Shown: positions 1 to 9,157, counted from the stretch's first letter. The stretch: 64,000 bases of DNA from Arthrobacter sp. ov407 (GCF_900102895.1 NZ_FNGD01000001.1:186001-250000); one strand, 5' to 3'. Made by a program: numbers and translations. Notes: a model not told the origin generated them from the letters alone.

Positions 1-992
1 GGGAAGATGCCGAGGCCGAAGCCCAGCAGCACCGCGGTCAGTGGTGCACAGGCAGCCGGCAGGACCAGCATGGCCAGGACGCCGAGGGCCATGGTCACAG
101 TTGCCAGGTAGAACGCCGTCCGCAGCATCCGGGGGCGTGAGCCGATGGCGACCAGCACCATGCCGGCGGGGACGGAGACCAGCTGCATGAGTCCGAACAT
201 GAGTCCGCTGTCGGAGGCGGTGAGGCCCATCGTCACCAGCATGTAGGGGAACCAGCTGAGCACGGCATAGGCCAGGAGCGCCTGCACCGTGAAGCCGAGG
301 GTGATCAGCGCGCCGGTGCGGGTCCGCAGCAGGGGCCATGGGGACACCCGGGCTGCCTTGCCGGCGGATGCGTTGCGGTGGGCGTGCACCGCAATCGGGA
401 GGAAGCCGAGGCAGGCGACCAGGGCCAGGAAGCCGATCGAGCCGACGCCCGCCGAGGGTGAGCCAAGGGCCTGGGCCACCGGAACGATCAGCACGGCGGT
501 GACTGTGGCGCCTGTGGTCATGGTCAACGTGTAGACGGCGGTCATGAGGGACGTGCGGTCCGCGAAGTGCACCCTGATGAAGGAGGGCATGGCCACGTTG
601 CAGATGGCCAGCCCGGACATCCCCGCCACGGTGCCGGCCAGCAGCATCCCGGTGGACGGGACGCCGCGGAGCAGCAGCCCCGCCGCCAGCATCACGAGGG
701 AGAGCAGGATGGCTTTTTCCAGTCCCAGCTGCCGGGTCAGCCAGGACGTGGCAGCTCCGGCCACCGCGAAACACAGCGTGGGGATCGAGGGGATCAGGGC
801 TGCGATCAGCGGGCCGTAGCCGAGGACAGCCTGCAGGTCGTGGAAGAGCGCGGCGGCGCCGGTGATCCCTGCGCGCAGGTTGAGCCCGATGAGCACGAGC
901 GCCACGACGCCGGCCACGATTACGCCGCGCGGGCGGACCGCGCCGGGTGGAGCTGTCTGGGAAAGTGCGGAAACCGCCGTGCTGCTAGCCAT
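1..992 (-). CDS. CynX/NimT-type MFS transporter (C-terminus cut by window edge)
   Basis: The reading frame starts at ATG 990-992 on the minus strand and runs off the left edge, so only about 330 residues are visible. The protein is made of hydrophobic helices. Near the N-terminus it has the stretch GLNLRAGITGAAALF, which is typical of the CynX/NimT (cyanate, 2-nitroimidazole) branch of the major facilitator superfamily. It should be an inner-membrane exporter or importer of small organic compounds; the substrate cannot be read from sequence. A TAACCT hexamer at 1004-999 ends six bases before the ATG, so the transcript is probably leaderless. It is tandem with and downstream of the pucR gene on the same strand, but its own promoter suggests separate transcription. 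Confidence 0.85.
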   Translation of the reverse strand, partial: MASSTAVSALSQTAPPGAVRPRGVIVAGVVALVLIGLNLRAGITGAAALFHDLQAVLGYGPLIAALIPSIPTLCFAVAGAATSWLTRQLGLEKAILLSLVMLAAGLLLRGVPSTGMLLAGTVAGMSGLAICNVAMPSFIRVHFADRTSLMTAVYTLTMTTGATVTAVLIVPVAQALGSPSAGVGSIGFLALVACLGFLPIAVHAHRNASAGKAARVSPWPLLRTRTGALITLGFTVQALLAYAVLSWFPYMLVTMGLTASDSGLMFGLMQLVSVPAGMVLVAIGSRPRMLRTAFYLATVTMALGVLAMLVLPAACAPLTAVLLGFGLGIF

Positions 993-1095
993 AACTAAAG
1001 GTTAGACGTTTGATGTTTGGGACCCAGCTTTTAGTGGCGAATATCTCGGCACATGACGCGTGCCGGAAAGCGTGCCGGTGCGGGCGCCGCGGTGG

Positions 1096-2538
1096 TCAGC
1101 GCGGGTGCCGGGCGCCGAGCCGCTGCACTGCCAGCGCGAGCCAGAGCTGCACCCGGTCCGCTGTCTGAGCGGGGTCGTATCCGGTGAGTTCGGTGATCTG
1201 GGCCAACCGGTAGCGGACAGTGTTGCGGTGCAGGGTGAGTTCCTCGGCGACGGCCGCCACCGAGCCGTTGTTGCCGAGGTAGCTTTCCAGCGTGGCCATG
1301 AGTTCGGCGCCGTGTGCCGCGTCAAAGGCCCGCAGCGGGTTGAGCGATTCGTTGGCCATGTCCGCCAACGGAACGTCTTCACTGGCCAGCAGCAGCGAGG
1401 TCAGGCTCAGCCGCTCGGGCTCGTTGACCGGCAGGCCGTGGCTGGCCGCGTCGCGTGCCTCGAAGTAGCTCCAGCGCAGGCCGTTGGGCTTGGTGTAGGC
1501 CCCGCCAATGCCGATCGTCGCGTGGATCCCGGCCTCGGCCAGGTGGTCGCTGAGGCTGCGGGCGAGGGCGCTGGCGCCGCTGCCGTCGTCGTGCATCACC
1601 ACCACAAGGTCCTTCCCGACGACGGCGCTTACCGCCGCCCCGAGCGGCTGGGGCAGGGACGAACTCCCCAGCTGTTTCTGGTGGGCGGCGGATTCGGCGA
1701 GCAGGACCACGTTCTTGCGGGTGCTGTTGATTCCGACCCCGGCGAGGCGCCGGGTGGCTTCGGACGCCTCCAGCGTCCCGTGGATGACGTCGTCGAGGAC
1801 CTGGCCCGCCAACGCCCGCTGGGCCTGGCGCTGCTTGACCATGTTGTTGAGCTCAACACTGATCAGGTTTTGGGCGTAGCCCACGATGCCTGAGTCCTCG
1901 AACGGCTGCTTCACCCACAGGGTGCAGGCGTCGCGGCGACCCGTGGGGATGGGGTAGGACGCCCAGCCCTCGGCCTTGGGCGCGGGGTGGCCGGTCACGC
2001 TGTTGTACAGCTGGGCGGTGAACTGGGTCAGGACGATCTCGGTGCGCAGCATCGACCCCAGGTGTTTCAGGAGTTCGCCGAGGCCTCCGCCGGTCAGCAA
2101 GGCGCGGGCCAGGATCTGGTGCCCGGCGATGAGCCGCTCGAGCTTGACCAGATGGTCCGCGGACTGGGCGTCGGCAACGAGCTTTCCGATCGCGATGAAG
2201 GGCGTCTCGTAGGGCACTTCAACCACCGGCAGCCCCCACCGGTTGGCCTCGGCGATCAGGGCCGGCGGCACGGCGTCATGGGTCAGGCCGACCCCGAACC
2301 CGATTCCCACCGCCCCCGCCCGCTGGACCTGACGCACGAACCGGCGCTGCTCCGCGGCGCTCTTGAGCCGCATCCCCGTCGTCAGGATCAGTTCGCCGCC
2401 GTTGAGGAAGCGCTGCGGATCCTCCTGTTCGGTGACGGCCACCCAGAGAATGTCCTGGTGCCAGGTGGTTTCGGCGAGGCCGGCCTTGGTGAGATTCAGG
2501 GACGGAACTCCCAGCAGGGCGGCGAGTGAAATGGCCAT
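1096..2538 (-). CDS. PucR family transcriptional regulator
   Basis: This 480-residue protein has the PucR layout. An N-terminal purine-catabolism-regulator-like ligand domain covers roughly residues 1-130 and contains GGELILTTGM. A GGDEF-like regulatory middle follows, and a C-terminal helix-turn-helix of the HTH_30 type contains AVAEELTLHRNTVRYRLAQI near residues 430-455. It is cytoplasmic. It diverges from the aminobutyraldehyde dehydrogenase/gabT pair, so it most likely controls that catabolic operon, as PucR-type regulators often control nitrogen-compound use; this is inferred from position only. The start ATG at 2536-2538 lies six bases after a TATCCT hexamer, so a leaderless message is likely. 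Confidence 0.9.
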   Translation of the reverse strand: MAISLAALLGVPSLNLTKAGLAETTWHQDILWVAVTEQEDPQRFLNGGELILTTGMRLKSAAEQRRFVRQVQRAGAVGIGFGVGLTHDAVPPALIAEANRWGLPVVEVPYETPFIAIGKLVADAQSADHLVKLERLIAGHQILARALLTGGGLGELLKHLGSMLRTEIVLTQFTAQLYNSVTGHPAPKAEGWASYPIPTGRRDACTLWVKQPFEDSGIVGYAQNLISVELNNMVKQRQAQRALAGQVLDDVIHGTLEASEATRRLAGVGINSTRKNVVLLAESAAHQKQLGSSSLPQPLGAAVSAVVGKDLVVVMHDDGSGASALARSLSDHLAEAGIHATIGIGGAYTKPNGLRWSYFEARDAASHGLPVNEPERLSLTSLLLASEDVPLADMANESLNPLRAFDAAHGAELMATLESYLGNNGSVAAVAEELTLHRNTVRYRLAQITELTGYDPAQTADRVQLWLALAVQRLGARHPR

Positions 2539-2684
2539 GGATTCAGGATAGCCGGGTGCTGGTCAAGCGCACTAAAGCTTCCCGGGCATGGTGTGCAGGT
2601 GCCTATTCCCAGGTTTGCCCTGCTGGCATAGGCTCGTGACCAGTCACACATCCGTCATTGGCAGTAAGAAAGAGGTTGTACACC
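2539..2684. promoter_or_regulatory. Divergent pucR / dehydrogenase control region
   Basis: This 146-base region separates the two divergent genes. TATCCT (2550-2545, minus strand) is a good -10 box for pucR. TAGGCT at 2629-2634 is a possible -10 for the dehydrogenase and would give a leader of about 45 bases that carries the ribosome site AGAAAGAGG before GTG 2685. The short palindrome TGACCAGTCA (2637-2646) lies at the predicted transcription start and is a candidate operator half. The operator assignment is a guess. Confidence 0.4.
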
Positions 2685-4115
2685 GTGGTTCAAACCTTGC
2701 AGAACTTCATCAACGGCGAGTTTGTCACCCCCGCCGGCACAGGGTTGCTGCCCATCGTGAACCCCAGCAACGGCGACGTGGTGGCGCAGGCACCGATCTC
2801 GGTGCAGGCCGACGTCGACGCCGCCATGACGGCCGCCAAGGACGCCTTCAAGACCTGGAAGCACACCACGCCCGGGCAGCGGCAGCTCATGCTGCTCAAG
2901 CTCGCGGATGCCGTCGAGGCCAACAGCGACGAGCTCGTGGAGGCCCAGCACCGCAACACCGGCCAGGTCCGCTCCCTGATCGCCTCCGAGGAAGTGGCCG
3001 CGGGCGCCGACCAGCTGCGCTTCTTCGCCGGCGCCGCCCGCATCATGGAAGGCAAGTCCGCCGGCGAGTACTTCGAAGGCCACACCTCCTACGTGCGCCG
3101 CGAGCCGATCGGCGTCGTGGCCCAGGTCGCCCCGTGGAACTACCCGTTCCTCATGGCCATCTGGAAGATCGGGCCCGCCCTGGCCGCCGGCAACACCGTG
3201 GTCCTCAAGCCCTCAGACACCACCCCGGAATCCACCCTGGTGCTGGCCCGGCTCGCCGGTGAGATCTTCCCGGCCGGCGTGCTGAACGTTGTCCTGGGCA
3301 CCGGCGAAACCGGCGCCATGATGGTGGAGCACAAGGTCCCCGGCCTGGTCTCCATCACCGGTTCCGTCCGCGCCGGCATCGCCGTCGCCTCGGGCGCCGC
3401 CAAGGGACTCAAGCGCGCCCACCTGGAGCTCGGCGGCAAGGCACCGGCCATTGTGTTCGCCGACGCCGACATCAAGAAGAGCGCCGCGGCGATCGCCGAG
3501 TTCGCCTTCTTCAACGCTGGCCAGGACTGCACGGCGATCACCAGGGTCCTGGTCCAGGATTCGGTGCACGACGACGTTGTCGCCGCCATGGTGGAGCACA
3601 CCAAGACCCTGCACACGGGCTCGCAGAACGACGAGGACAACTACTTCGGCCCACTGAACAACGTCAACCACTTCAACGCGGTCACGTCCGTTGTCGAACA
3701 CCTGCCGGCGAACTGCAAGATCGAGACCGGCGGCCACCGCGCGGGCGAGAAGGGCTTCTTCTTCGAACCCACGATTGTCACCGGCGCCAAGCAGACCGAT
3801 GACATCGTCCAGAAGGAAACGTTCGGCCCGGTTATCACGGTGCAGAAGTTCAGCACCGAGGACGAGGCAGTGGAATTGGCCAACGACGTCGAGTACGCCC
3901 TGGCCTCCAGCGTCTGGACGACGAACCACGGCACCGCGATGCGCCTGAGCCGGGACCTCGACTTCGGCGCCGTCTGGATCAACACCCACATTCTCCTCAC
4001 CGCCGAAATGCCGCACGGAGGCTTCAAGCAGTCCGGCTACGGCAAGGACCTGTCCATGTACGGCGTCGAGGACTACACCCGCATCAAGCACGTCATGAGC
4101 GCGCTCGACGCATAA
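2685..4115 (+). CDS. Gamma-aminobutyraldehyde dehydrogenase
   Basis: This NAD-dependent aldehyde dehydrogenase of 476 residues should oxidise 4-aminobutanal, from putrescine, to GABA in the cytoplasm. The family signatures are present: catalytic Cys282 in FFNAGQDCTAITR, the general-base Glu248 in AHLELGGKAP, and the cofactor-site WNYPF and KPSDTTPEST segments. The start was set at GTG 2685 because AGAAAGAGG lies nine bases upstream and the length then matches the family; an in-frame TTG at 2658 would add nine residues. It is followed by gabT after 68 bases, which makes a putrescine-to-succinate-semialdehyde route. A 10-base copy of its stop region recurs 30 bases downstream (4107-4116 and 4137-4146). 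Confidence 0.88.
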   Translation: MVQTLQNFINGEFVTPAGTGLLPIVNPSNGDVVAQAPISVQADVDAAMTAAKDAFKTWKHTTPGQRQLMLLKLADAVEANSDELVEAQHRNTGQVRSLIASEEVAAGADQLRFFAGAARIMEGKSAGEYFEGHTSYVRREPIGVVAQVAPWNYPFLMAIWKIGPALAAGNTVVLKPSDTTPESTLVLARLAGEIFPAGVLNVVLGTGETGAMMVEHKVPGLVSITGSVRAGIAVASGAAKGLKRAHLELGGKAPAIVFADADIKKSAAAIAEFAFFNAGQDCTAITRVLVQDSVHDDVVAAMVEHTKTLHTGSQNDEDNYFGPLNNVNHFNAVTSVVEHLPANCKIETGGHRAGEKGFFFEPTIVTGAKQTDDIVQKETFGPVITVQKFSTEDEAVELANDVEYALASSVWTTNHGTAMRLSRDLDFGAVWINTHILLTAEMPHGGFKQSGYGKDLSMYGVEDYTRIKHVMSALDA

Positions 4116-4183
4116 CGCGGCTGCCTAACTCAACCTGACGCATAACTGGCGCGCCTCAACCGCACGCTTAGAAAGGCTTTCCC

Positions 4184-5539
4184 ATGACCACCACAGCGCA
4201 TGACATCACCTACCGGCTCGAGCAGAAACGCCGCGTCCAGGCCGACTTCCCGGGCCCCAAGTCCGTTGCCCTGACCGAGCGCCGCAAGGCGGTCGTCGCC
4301 GCCGGCGTCGCGTCCAGCGTCCCGGTGTTCGTGGCCGACGCCGACGGCGGCATCATCCACGACGTCGACGGCAACTCCTTCATCGACCTCGGCTCCGGCA
4401 TCGCGGTGACGAGCGTCGGCGCCTCGGACCCCGCCGTCGTCGGCGCCGTGAAGGAGGCCGTGGAGCACTTCACCCACACCTGCTTCATGGTCACCCCGTA
4501 CGAGGGCTATGTCGCCGTGGCCGAGCAGCTGAACCGCCTGACCCCGGGCGACCACGAAAAGCGCACGGTGCTGTTCAACTCCGGCGCCGAGGCTGTCGAA
4601 AACGCCGTGAAGGTGGCCCGCCTGGCCACCGGCCGGGACGCCGTCGTCGCGTTCGACCACGCCTACCACGGCCGCACCAACCTGACCATGGCGCTGACCG
4701 CCAAGGCCATGCCGTACAAGACCAACTTCGGCCCGTTCGCGCCCGAGGTCTACCGCATGCCGATGAGCTACCCGTTCCGCGAGGAAAACCCGGAGATCAC
4801 CGGTGCCGAGGCCGCCAAGCGCGCCATCACCATGATCGAGAAGCAGATCGGCGGCGAGCAGGTGGCCGCGATCATCATCGAACCGATCCAGGGCGAAGGC
4901 GGCTTCATTGTCCCCGCCGACGGGTTCCTGCCCGCGCTGGCGGACTGGGCCAAGGACAAGGGCATCGTCTTCATCGCCGACGAGGTCCAGTCCGGCTTCT
5001 GCCGCACCGGCGAATGGTTCGCCGTCAACCACGAAGGTGTTGTCCCGGACATCATCACCATGGCCAAGGGCATCGCCGGCGGCATGCCGCTCTCTGCCAT
5101 CACCGGCCGCGCCGACCTCCTCGACGCCGTCCACCCGGGCGGCCTCGGCGGCACGTACGGCGGCAACCCGGTGGCGTGTGCGGCCGCGCTGGCCTCGATC
5201 GGCTCGATGGAGCAGTACGACCTCAACGGCCGCGCCAAGCACATCGAGGAGATCGCCCTCGGCAAGCTGCGCGAACTCGCAGCTGAGCAGCCCGTGATCG
5301 GTGACGTTCGCGGCCGCGGCGCCATGTTGGCCATTGAACTCGTCCAGGCCGGTTCCAAGGAGCCGAACCCGGAGCTGACCAAGGCCGTCGCCGCAGCCTG
5401 CCTCAAGGAGGGCGTCATCATCCTCACCTGCGGCACCTACGGCAACGTCATCCGGCTGCTGCCGCCGCTGGTGATCAGCGATGAGCTGCTGCTGGACGGC
5501 CTCGGGGTCCTGGCCGCGGCCATCAAGGCCAACGTCTAG
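4184..5539 (+). CDS. gabT: 4-aminobutyrate--2-oxoglutarate transaminase
   Basis: This 451-residue class III PLP aminotransferase transfers the amino group of GABA to 2-oxoglutarate and yields succinic semialdehyde. The PLP lysine is Lys295 in DIITMAKGIAGG. The cofactor aspartate is Asp266 in FIADEVQSGF, and the FNSGAEAVENAVK and HGRTN motifs are in place. Length and motif order match GabT. It follows the aminobutyraldehyde dehydrogenase in what looks like an operon and is closed by a strong hairpin at 5613-5655. No succinate-semialdehyde dehydrogenase is visible next to it, so the last step must be encoded elsewhere. The ribosome site GAAAGG lies about eight bases before the ATG. Confidence 0.95.
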   Translation: MTTTAHDITYRLEQKRRVQADFPGPKSVALTERRKAVVAAGVASSVPVFVADADGGIIHDVDGNSFIDLGSGIAVTSVGASDPAVVGAVKEAVEHFTHTCFMVTPYEGYVAVAEQLNRLTPGDHEKRTVLFNSGAEAVENAVKVARLATGRDAVVAFDHAYHGRTNLTMALTAKAMPYKTNFGPFAPEVYRMPMSYPFREENPEITGAEAAKRAITMIEKQIGGEQVAAIIIEPIQGEGGFIVPADGFLPALADWAKDKGIVFIADEVQSGFCRTGEWFAVNHEGVVPDIITMAKGIAGGMPLSAITGRADLLDAVHPGGLGGTYGGNPVACAAALASIGSMEQYDLNGRAKHIEEIALGKLRELAAEQPVIGDVRGRGAMLAIELVQAGSKEPNPELTKAVAAACLKEGVIILTCGTYGNVIRLLPPLVISDELLLDGLGVLAAAIKANV

Positions 5540-5612
5540 CCCACACCCCCATGAGCTGCCGGGAAGGCAGTCCCTTCCCGGCGAGCGGTCTTGCCCGAAC
5601 AACTGGGGACAC

Positions 5613-5655
5613 AACGACAGGAGCCGCGGACACATCGTCCGCGGCTCCTGTCGTT
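5613..5655 (+). terminator. gabT terminator hairpin
   Basis: AACGACAGGAGCCGCGGA (5613-5630) is an exact 18-base reverse complement of 5638-5655, with a seven-base loop. There is no clear U-run after it, which is common for GC-rich actinobacterial terminators. Confidence 0.85.
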
Positions 5656-5829
5656 GCTTCCTGCGCAGGCACCGGAAGATTGTGCTGCTCAGTGCCATTA
5701 GTCACCCCCTTTCGGGGCCTGCTGGACTAGAGTCGTTCCTATCCACTGCAGGAACGCAGCCCGGCCGACGTCGCCCGGAATCCCCGGGGCGCAGCTGGCG
5801 TCTGCCACAGACCCATAAGGGGTTCATAC

Positions 5830-6702
5830 ATGCGATATGTAGTCGGCTATACACCCACCGAACGCGGCGCGGACGCCGTTGCCTTGGCGTCGGCCATGGC
5901 CCGCGCGCAGGGAGCGCATCTCGACCTGGTCTATGTGGTGGACCGGCACACGCCCTATGTGGCGATGAACCCGGAAGGAAACCGGGTAAGCGCCGCGGAG
6001 CAGCAGGTCCTCTCCGCGGAACGTCAGGGAATGGAGCTGGTCCCTGAGGGACTGGAGGCGCACTTCCACGTCCGCCAGGCGGACTCGTTCGCAGCCGGCC
6101 TGATCGATGCCGCACTTGAGTACAGGGCGGGCCTGATTGTGGTGGGTGCGGCAAGCCATGGCCTGTTTAAGCGCCACACCGTGGGCAACGTGGCCAACGC
6201 CCTGCTGCACGCCGCCCCGGTTCCGGTGGCACTGGCGCCGCACGGCTACCGCCGGACCGAAGCCGTCACGCGTCTGACCCTGGCCGTGGGCCAGCGCGTC
6301 GGAGCGGAGGCGGCGATCGACGTCGCGATCGAATCAGCCGAGCGCCGCGGAGTGCCGCTTCGGCTGGTCTCCCTCGTGGAACTGGATGTCGAAGGGAACG
6401 GCGGGGAAAACGTCAACGCTGCCCACATCCACGCCAACACCGTCCTGGCCGCCGCCGCGCAGCGTTTGCCGGAGGGCCACCACGTCACTGTGGAGGTCGC
6501 CCACGGGCGCACGATCGAGGAAGCAATCGACGACCTGGAATGGGACGACGGCGAGGTCATGATCGTGGGGTCATCCCGTCTGGCGGAGAAGTACAAGCTG
6601 TTCATCGGGAGCACGGCCTTCAAGGTGCTGCGGGCGCTCCCCGTTCCGATGGTCGTGGTCCCGCGCGACTACCAGCGAGTGGATACCTTCCCGGCGGTCT
6701 GA
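5830..6702 (+). CDS. Universal stress protein, two UspA domains
   Basis: This 290-residue protein has two tandem UspA domains, about residues 1-143 and 150-290. Each ends in the nucleotide-binding loop type of the family: VVGAASHGLFKRHTVGNVAN in the first and VGSSRLAEKYKLFIGSTA in the second. It is cytoplasmic, and tandem Usp proteins of actinobacteria are usually tied to dormancy, hypoxia or general stress. It is preceded by AAGGGG about ten bases before the ATG. The last 34 bases overlap the 3' end of the convergent methyltransferase gene, so the two transcripts are complementary there. Confidence 0.9.
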   Translation: MRYVVGYTPTERGADAVALASAMARAQGAHLDLVYVVDRHTPYVAMNPEGNRVSAAEQQVLSAERQGMELVPEGLEAHFHVRQADSFAAGLIDAALEYRAGLIVVGAASHGLFKRHTVGNVANALLHAAPVPVALAPHGYRRTEAVTRLTLAVGQRVGAEAAIDVAIESAERRGVPLRLVSLVELDVEGNGGENVNAAHIHANTVLAAAAQRLPEGHHVTVEVAHGRTIEEAIDDLEWDDGEVMIVGSSRLAEKYKLFIGSTAFKVLRALPVPMVVVPRDYQRVDTFPAV

Positions 6703-7628
6703 TTTCCGGAGGTCTGGGGCCGCGGGGCCAGGACCGCCCAGTATGCGGGAATGCTGCCGGGCGGTCCGCCGGCCTCCATCGGCGCTGTCTTCAGGACGGT
6801 GGAACCCTCCGCGATGAGGGTCCAGCGGTCCGCGGGGAACACGCGCGAGCGTTGCCCGGGGCCGAAATGGCCCGGTTTCGGCAGGGCGGAAATGGCCTGG
6901 CGGAGCGGTCCCGGGATCTGCCCGCCCGTTGCACCCAGCTCCCGCAGGTAGCTGAGCGCGCCGCCCGGGACGTTCGTCTCGACCAAGTAGATCCGTCCCC
7001 TGGTGCCAAGGAGGGCTTCGACGGAGCCTGCGAGGCGGGCCTGCCGTCGCCGGCTAAGGACATGGAAGACGCCGCGGACAAAGACATTGGCGTCGCCGAG
7101 TTCGCGTGCCAGCCCGGCTGCTGCGGCCGGCTGCGTGGCATCCAGGCTCCGGAAACTGAGGCCCGGGACGGGCGGTTGCGCGCAATGCGCGGCTGCCACG
7201 GCCTCGGGTGAGACGTCGACGCCCAGGACCGAGGGGAAGACTTCGGTCAGCCGCCGTGTGATGGCGCCGGTCCCGCAGCCGAGGTCGACCACGGGAAGGC
7301 TGGTGTCCATCGCGCCGGCCATTGCCTGCAGGTGGTGCCGGATCTCTTCGTTCCCGGCGCAGGGGACGGCATCCCAGATGATCGGTTCGCTCAGGGAGCC
7401 TTGGGACACTCCGCGCCAGAAGGCATCCCAGCGCCGATCCGGGCGGCTGGGACGGTGCAGGGACAGCGCCGCGACCCTTGCTGCCAGCCGGAGCGTGTCC
7501 GCCGCCCGCCGTATGTCCGCCCTGCGTGTGCCCGTTTTACGCGTGCCCGTTTTACGCGTGCCCGTTTTGCGCGTGCCCGTTTTGCGCGTGCCCGTTTTGC
7601 GCGTGCCCGCCGGGACGGGTCCGCTCAC
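6669..7628 (-). CDS. Class I SAM-dependent methyltransferase with KTGTR repeats
   Basis: The protein has 319 residues. The methyltransferase core carries motif I VVDLGCGTGAITRRL followed by VLGVDVSPEAV, the Rossmann SAM-binding site. The substrate is unknown. The GTG start (7628-7626) overlaps the TGA of the upstream GGDEF-EAL gene as GTGA, so translation is probably coupled. Unusually, residues 9-35 hold five tandem KTGTR pentapeptides encoded by a 15-bp repeat, which gives a very basic, likely disordered N-terminal tail before the folded domain. A start after the repeat cannot be excluded, but the overlap favours this one. Its 3' end overlaps the usp gene by 34 bases. Confidence 0.8.
   Translation of the reverse strand: MSGPVPAGTRKTGTRKTGTRKTGTRKTGTRKTGTRRADIRRAADTLRLAARVAALSLHRPSRPDRRWDAFWRGVSQGSLSEPIIWDAVPCAGNEEIRHHLQAMAGAMDTSLPVVDLGCGTGAITRRLTEVFPSVLGVDVSPEAVAAAHCAQPPVPGLSFRSLDATQPAAAAGLARELGDANVFVRGVFHVLSRRRQARLAGSVEALLGTRGRIYLVETNVPGGALSYLRELGATGGQIPGPLRQAISALPKPGHFGPGQRSRVFPADRWTLIAEGSTVLKTAPMEAGGPPGSIPAYWAVLAPRPQTSGNQTAGKVSTRW
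7526..7600. repeat. 15-bp tandem repeat, five copies
   Basis: There are five consecutive 15-base units at 7526, 7541, 7556, 7571 and 7586 of the form GCGTGCCCGTTTTRC, with a partial sixth. The first unit starts GTGTG. Read on the minus strand they encode KTGTR five times in frame inside the methyltransferase N-terminus, about 26 bases after its start codon. Because the unit is a multiple of three, copy-number changes would lengthen or shorten the tail without breaking the frame. Confidence 0.97.
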
Positions 7629-9157
7629 GCGATGGCACCGTCTCTGTGCGCGAGCAGATCCGTCATGTCCGGCACCGGCAGTGGACGGCTGAAGAAGTAC
7701 CCCTGACCGAATTCGCAGTTCAGCTGCCGCAGCCTGTCCGCTTGCTCCCGGTCCTCGATGCCCTCGGCGACGGCGCCCAGTCCGGCCGAATGGATCAGTT
7801 GCAGGATGGCCGCGACGAATGACTCCTGTTGCCGGTCTGTGGTTAGTCCGTCGAGCAGGGACTTGTCGATCTTTGCCTGTGCGGCAGGGAGGGTGCGCAG
7901 GTAGCTGATGGACGAATAGCCCGTACCGAAGTCGTCGATCTCGATCCGGACGCCGAGATCATTCAGCGACTTCATGGTGGCTGCCACTTCCGGGCCGCCG
8001 CGCATGATCGCGGTTTCGGTGATCTCGATTGAGACATGGCAGGGATCGACGCCGTGCCGGGCCAGCAGGCTTTCGACGTAGGGCGCCAGATCGACATGGT
8101 GCAGGTCCGCAGGGGAGAGATTGATGTGTGTGCTGAAGTCCGCCGGGAGCCCCGGATCGGACTTCCAGCGGCCGGTTTGCGCGATGGCGTTCCGGAGTAC
8201 CCAGTGGCCGATTTCCACGGTGAGCCCGGCCTCGTCGGCGGCGTCGAGGAAGGTATCCGGCGCCAGCAGGCCCAAGGCGGGGTGGCGCCAGCGGATCAGG
8301 GCCTCGGCGCCGGCGATGGCTCCGGTGCGCAGGTCCATGATGGGCTGGTATTCCAGCTCGAGCTGGTCGGTCGCCAGCGCCGTCCTCAGCTCCGCCACTT
8401 GGTGGACCCGCTGCTTGGCGGCCTCGTGCATGGCCGCGGAAAACACCAGGAGGGAGTCCCGGCCGCGTTTCTTGGCCTCGTGCATGGCGATGTCGGCGTC
8501 GCGGATGAGTTCCTCGCTGCGCAGGCCAGGTTCCCCCAGCCGGATACCGGTACCGGCGGTGAGGGCCACCGCGACACCGCCGGCGACGATCCTGTCCTTC
8601 AGCGATTCGCCGAGCCGGGCCGCGATCTGCAGCACGGACTCCGTGTCCTGGTCGGCGACGAGCACGGCGAACTCATCGCCGCTGAGGCGTGCGATCAGGT
8701 GGCTGGCCCCGGCCGCCGCGCGAAGCCGCAGGGCCGCCTCGCGCAGCACGGCGTCGCCCGCGGCATGGCCGAGGCTGTCGTTGATGAGCCGGAAGGAATC
8801 GAGGTCCAGCAGGATGAGGGCCGGCTGGTGTCCCGTTCCGGCCCCGGCAACGGCTGCGGCCACCTTTTCCTGCAGCAGCGAGCGGCTGGCCAGGCCGGTC
8901 AGCTCATCGGTGTTGATGACGCGCCGGAGTTCGGCTTTGGCCGCCTCCAGGAGCGCGGTCCGCTCGGCGACCCGGACTTCCAGGTCCTCGTACATGCTCT
9001 GGAGCTCTTCGGCCAACAGGTTGATGCCGGTTGTGACGGCGTCAATGCCGTCCCGTGCCGGTGAGACCGGCAGACGGTTCGACAGATCGCCCGAGGACAA
9101 TACGACGATGCCGTCCACGAGTTCCTCGAGGCGGCGGTCGTCCTCACGCCCCGTCAT
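7625..9157 (-). CDS. GGDEF-EAL bifunctional cyclic-di-GMP enzyme
   Basis: The protein has 510 residues with no membrane segment. A HAMP-like and coiled N-terminus (about 10-75) is followed by a GGDEF domain (about 80-240) with SGDEF at 159-163, a tolerated variant of the diguanylate cyclase signature. The EAL domain (about 255-505) has EAL at 285-287, INLSP, EITET, DDFGTG at 408-413, KIDKSL, AEGIE and QGYFF. All metal and catalytic positions of an active phosphodiesterase therefore appear intact. It may make and/or break cyclic-di-GMP. It is translated between the STAS-like gene (14-base overlap) and the methyltransferase (GTGA overlap), so the three form one unit. Confidence 0.92.
   Translation of the reverse strand: MTGREDDRRLEELVDGIVVLSSGDLSNRLPVSPARDGIDAVTTGINLLAEELQSMYEDLEVRVAERTALLEAAKAELRRVINTDELTGLASRSLLQEKVAAAVAGAGTGHQPALILLDLDSFRLINDSLGHAAGDAVLREAALRLRAAAGASHLIARLSGDEFAVLVADQDTESVLQIAARLGESLKDRIVAGGVAVALTAGTGIRLGEPGLRSEELIRDADIAMHEAKKRGRDSLLVFSAAMHEAAKQRVHQVAELRTALATDQLELEYQPIMDLRTGAIAGAEALIRWRHPALGLLAPDTFLDAADEAGLTVEIGHWVLRNAIAQTGRWKSDPGLPADFSTHINLSPADLHHVDLAPYVESLLARHGVDPCHVSIEITETAIMRGGPEVAATMKSLNDLGVRIEIDDFGTGYSSISYLRTLPAAQAKIDKSLLDGLTTDRQQESFVAAILQLIHSAGLGAVAEGIEDREQADRLRQLNCEFGQGYFFSRPLPVPDMTDLLAHRDGAIA

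Noticed and set aside
4130..5698. 522-codon minus-strand frame antisense to gabT
   Set aside because: It mirrors gabT exactly, has no ribosome site and shows Asp/Gly/Val-rich shadow composition.
7526..7600. Short regular repeat considered as a CRISPR remnant or operator array
   Set aside because: The units are contiguous with no spacers and translate in frame as KTGTR.
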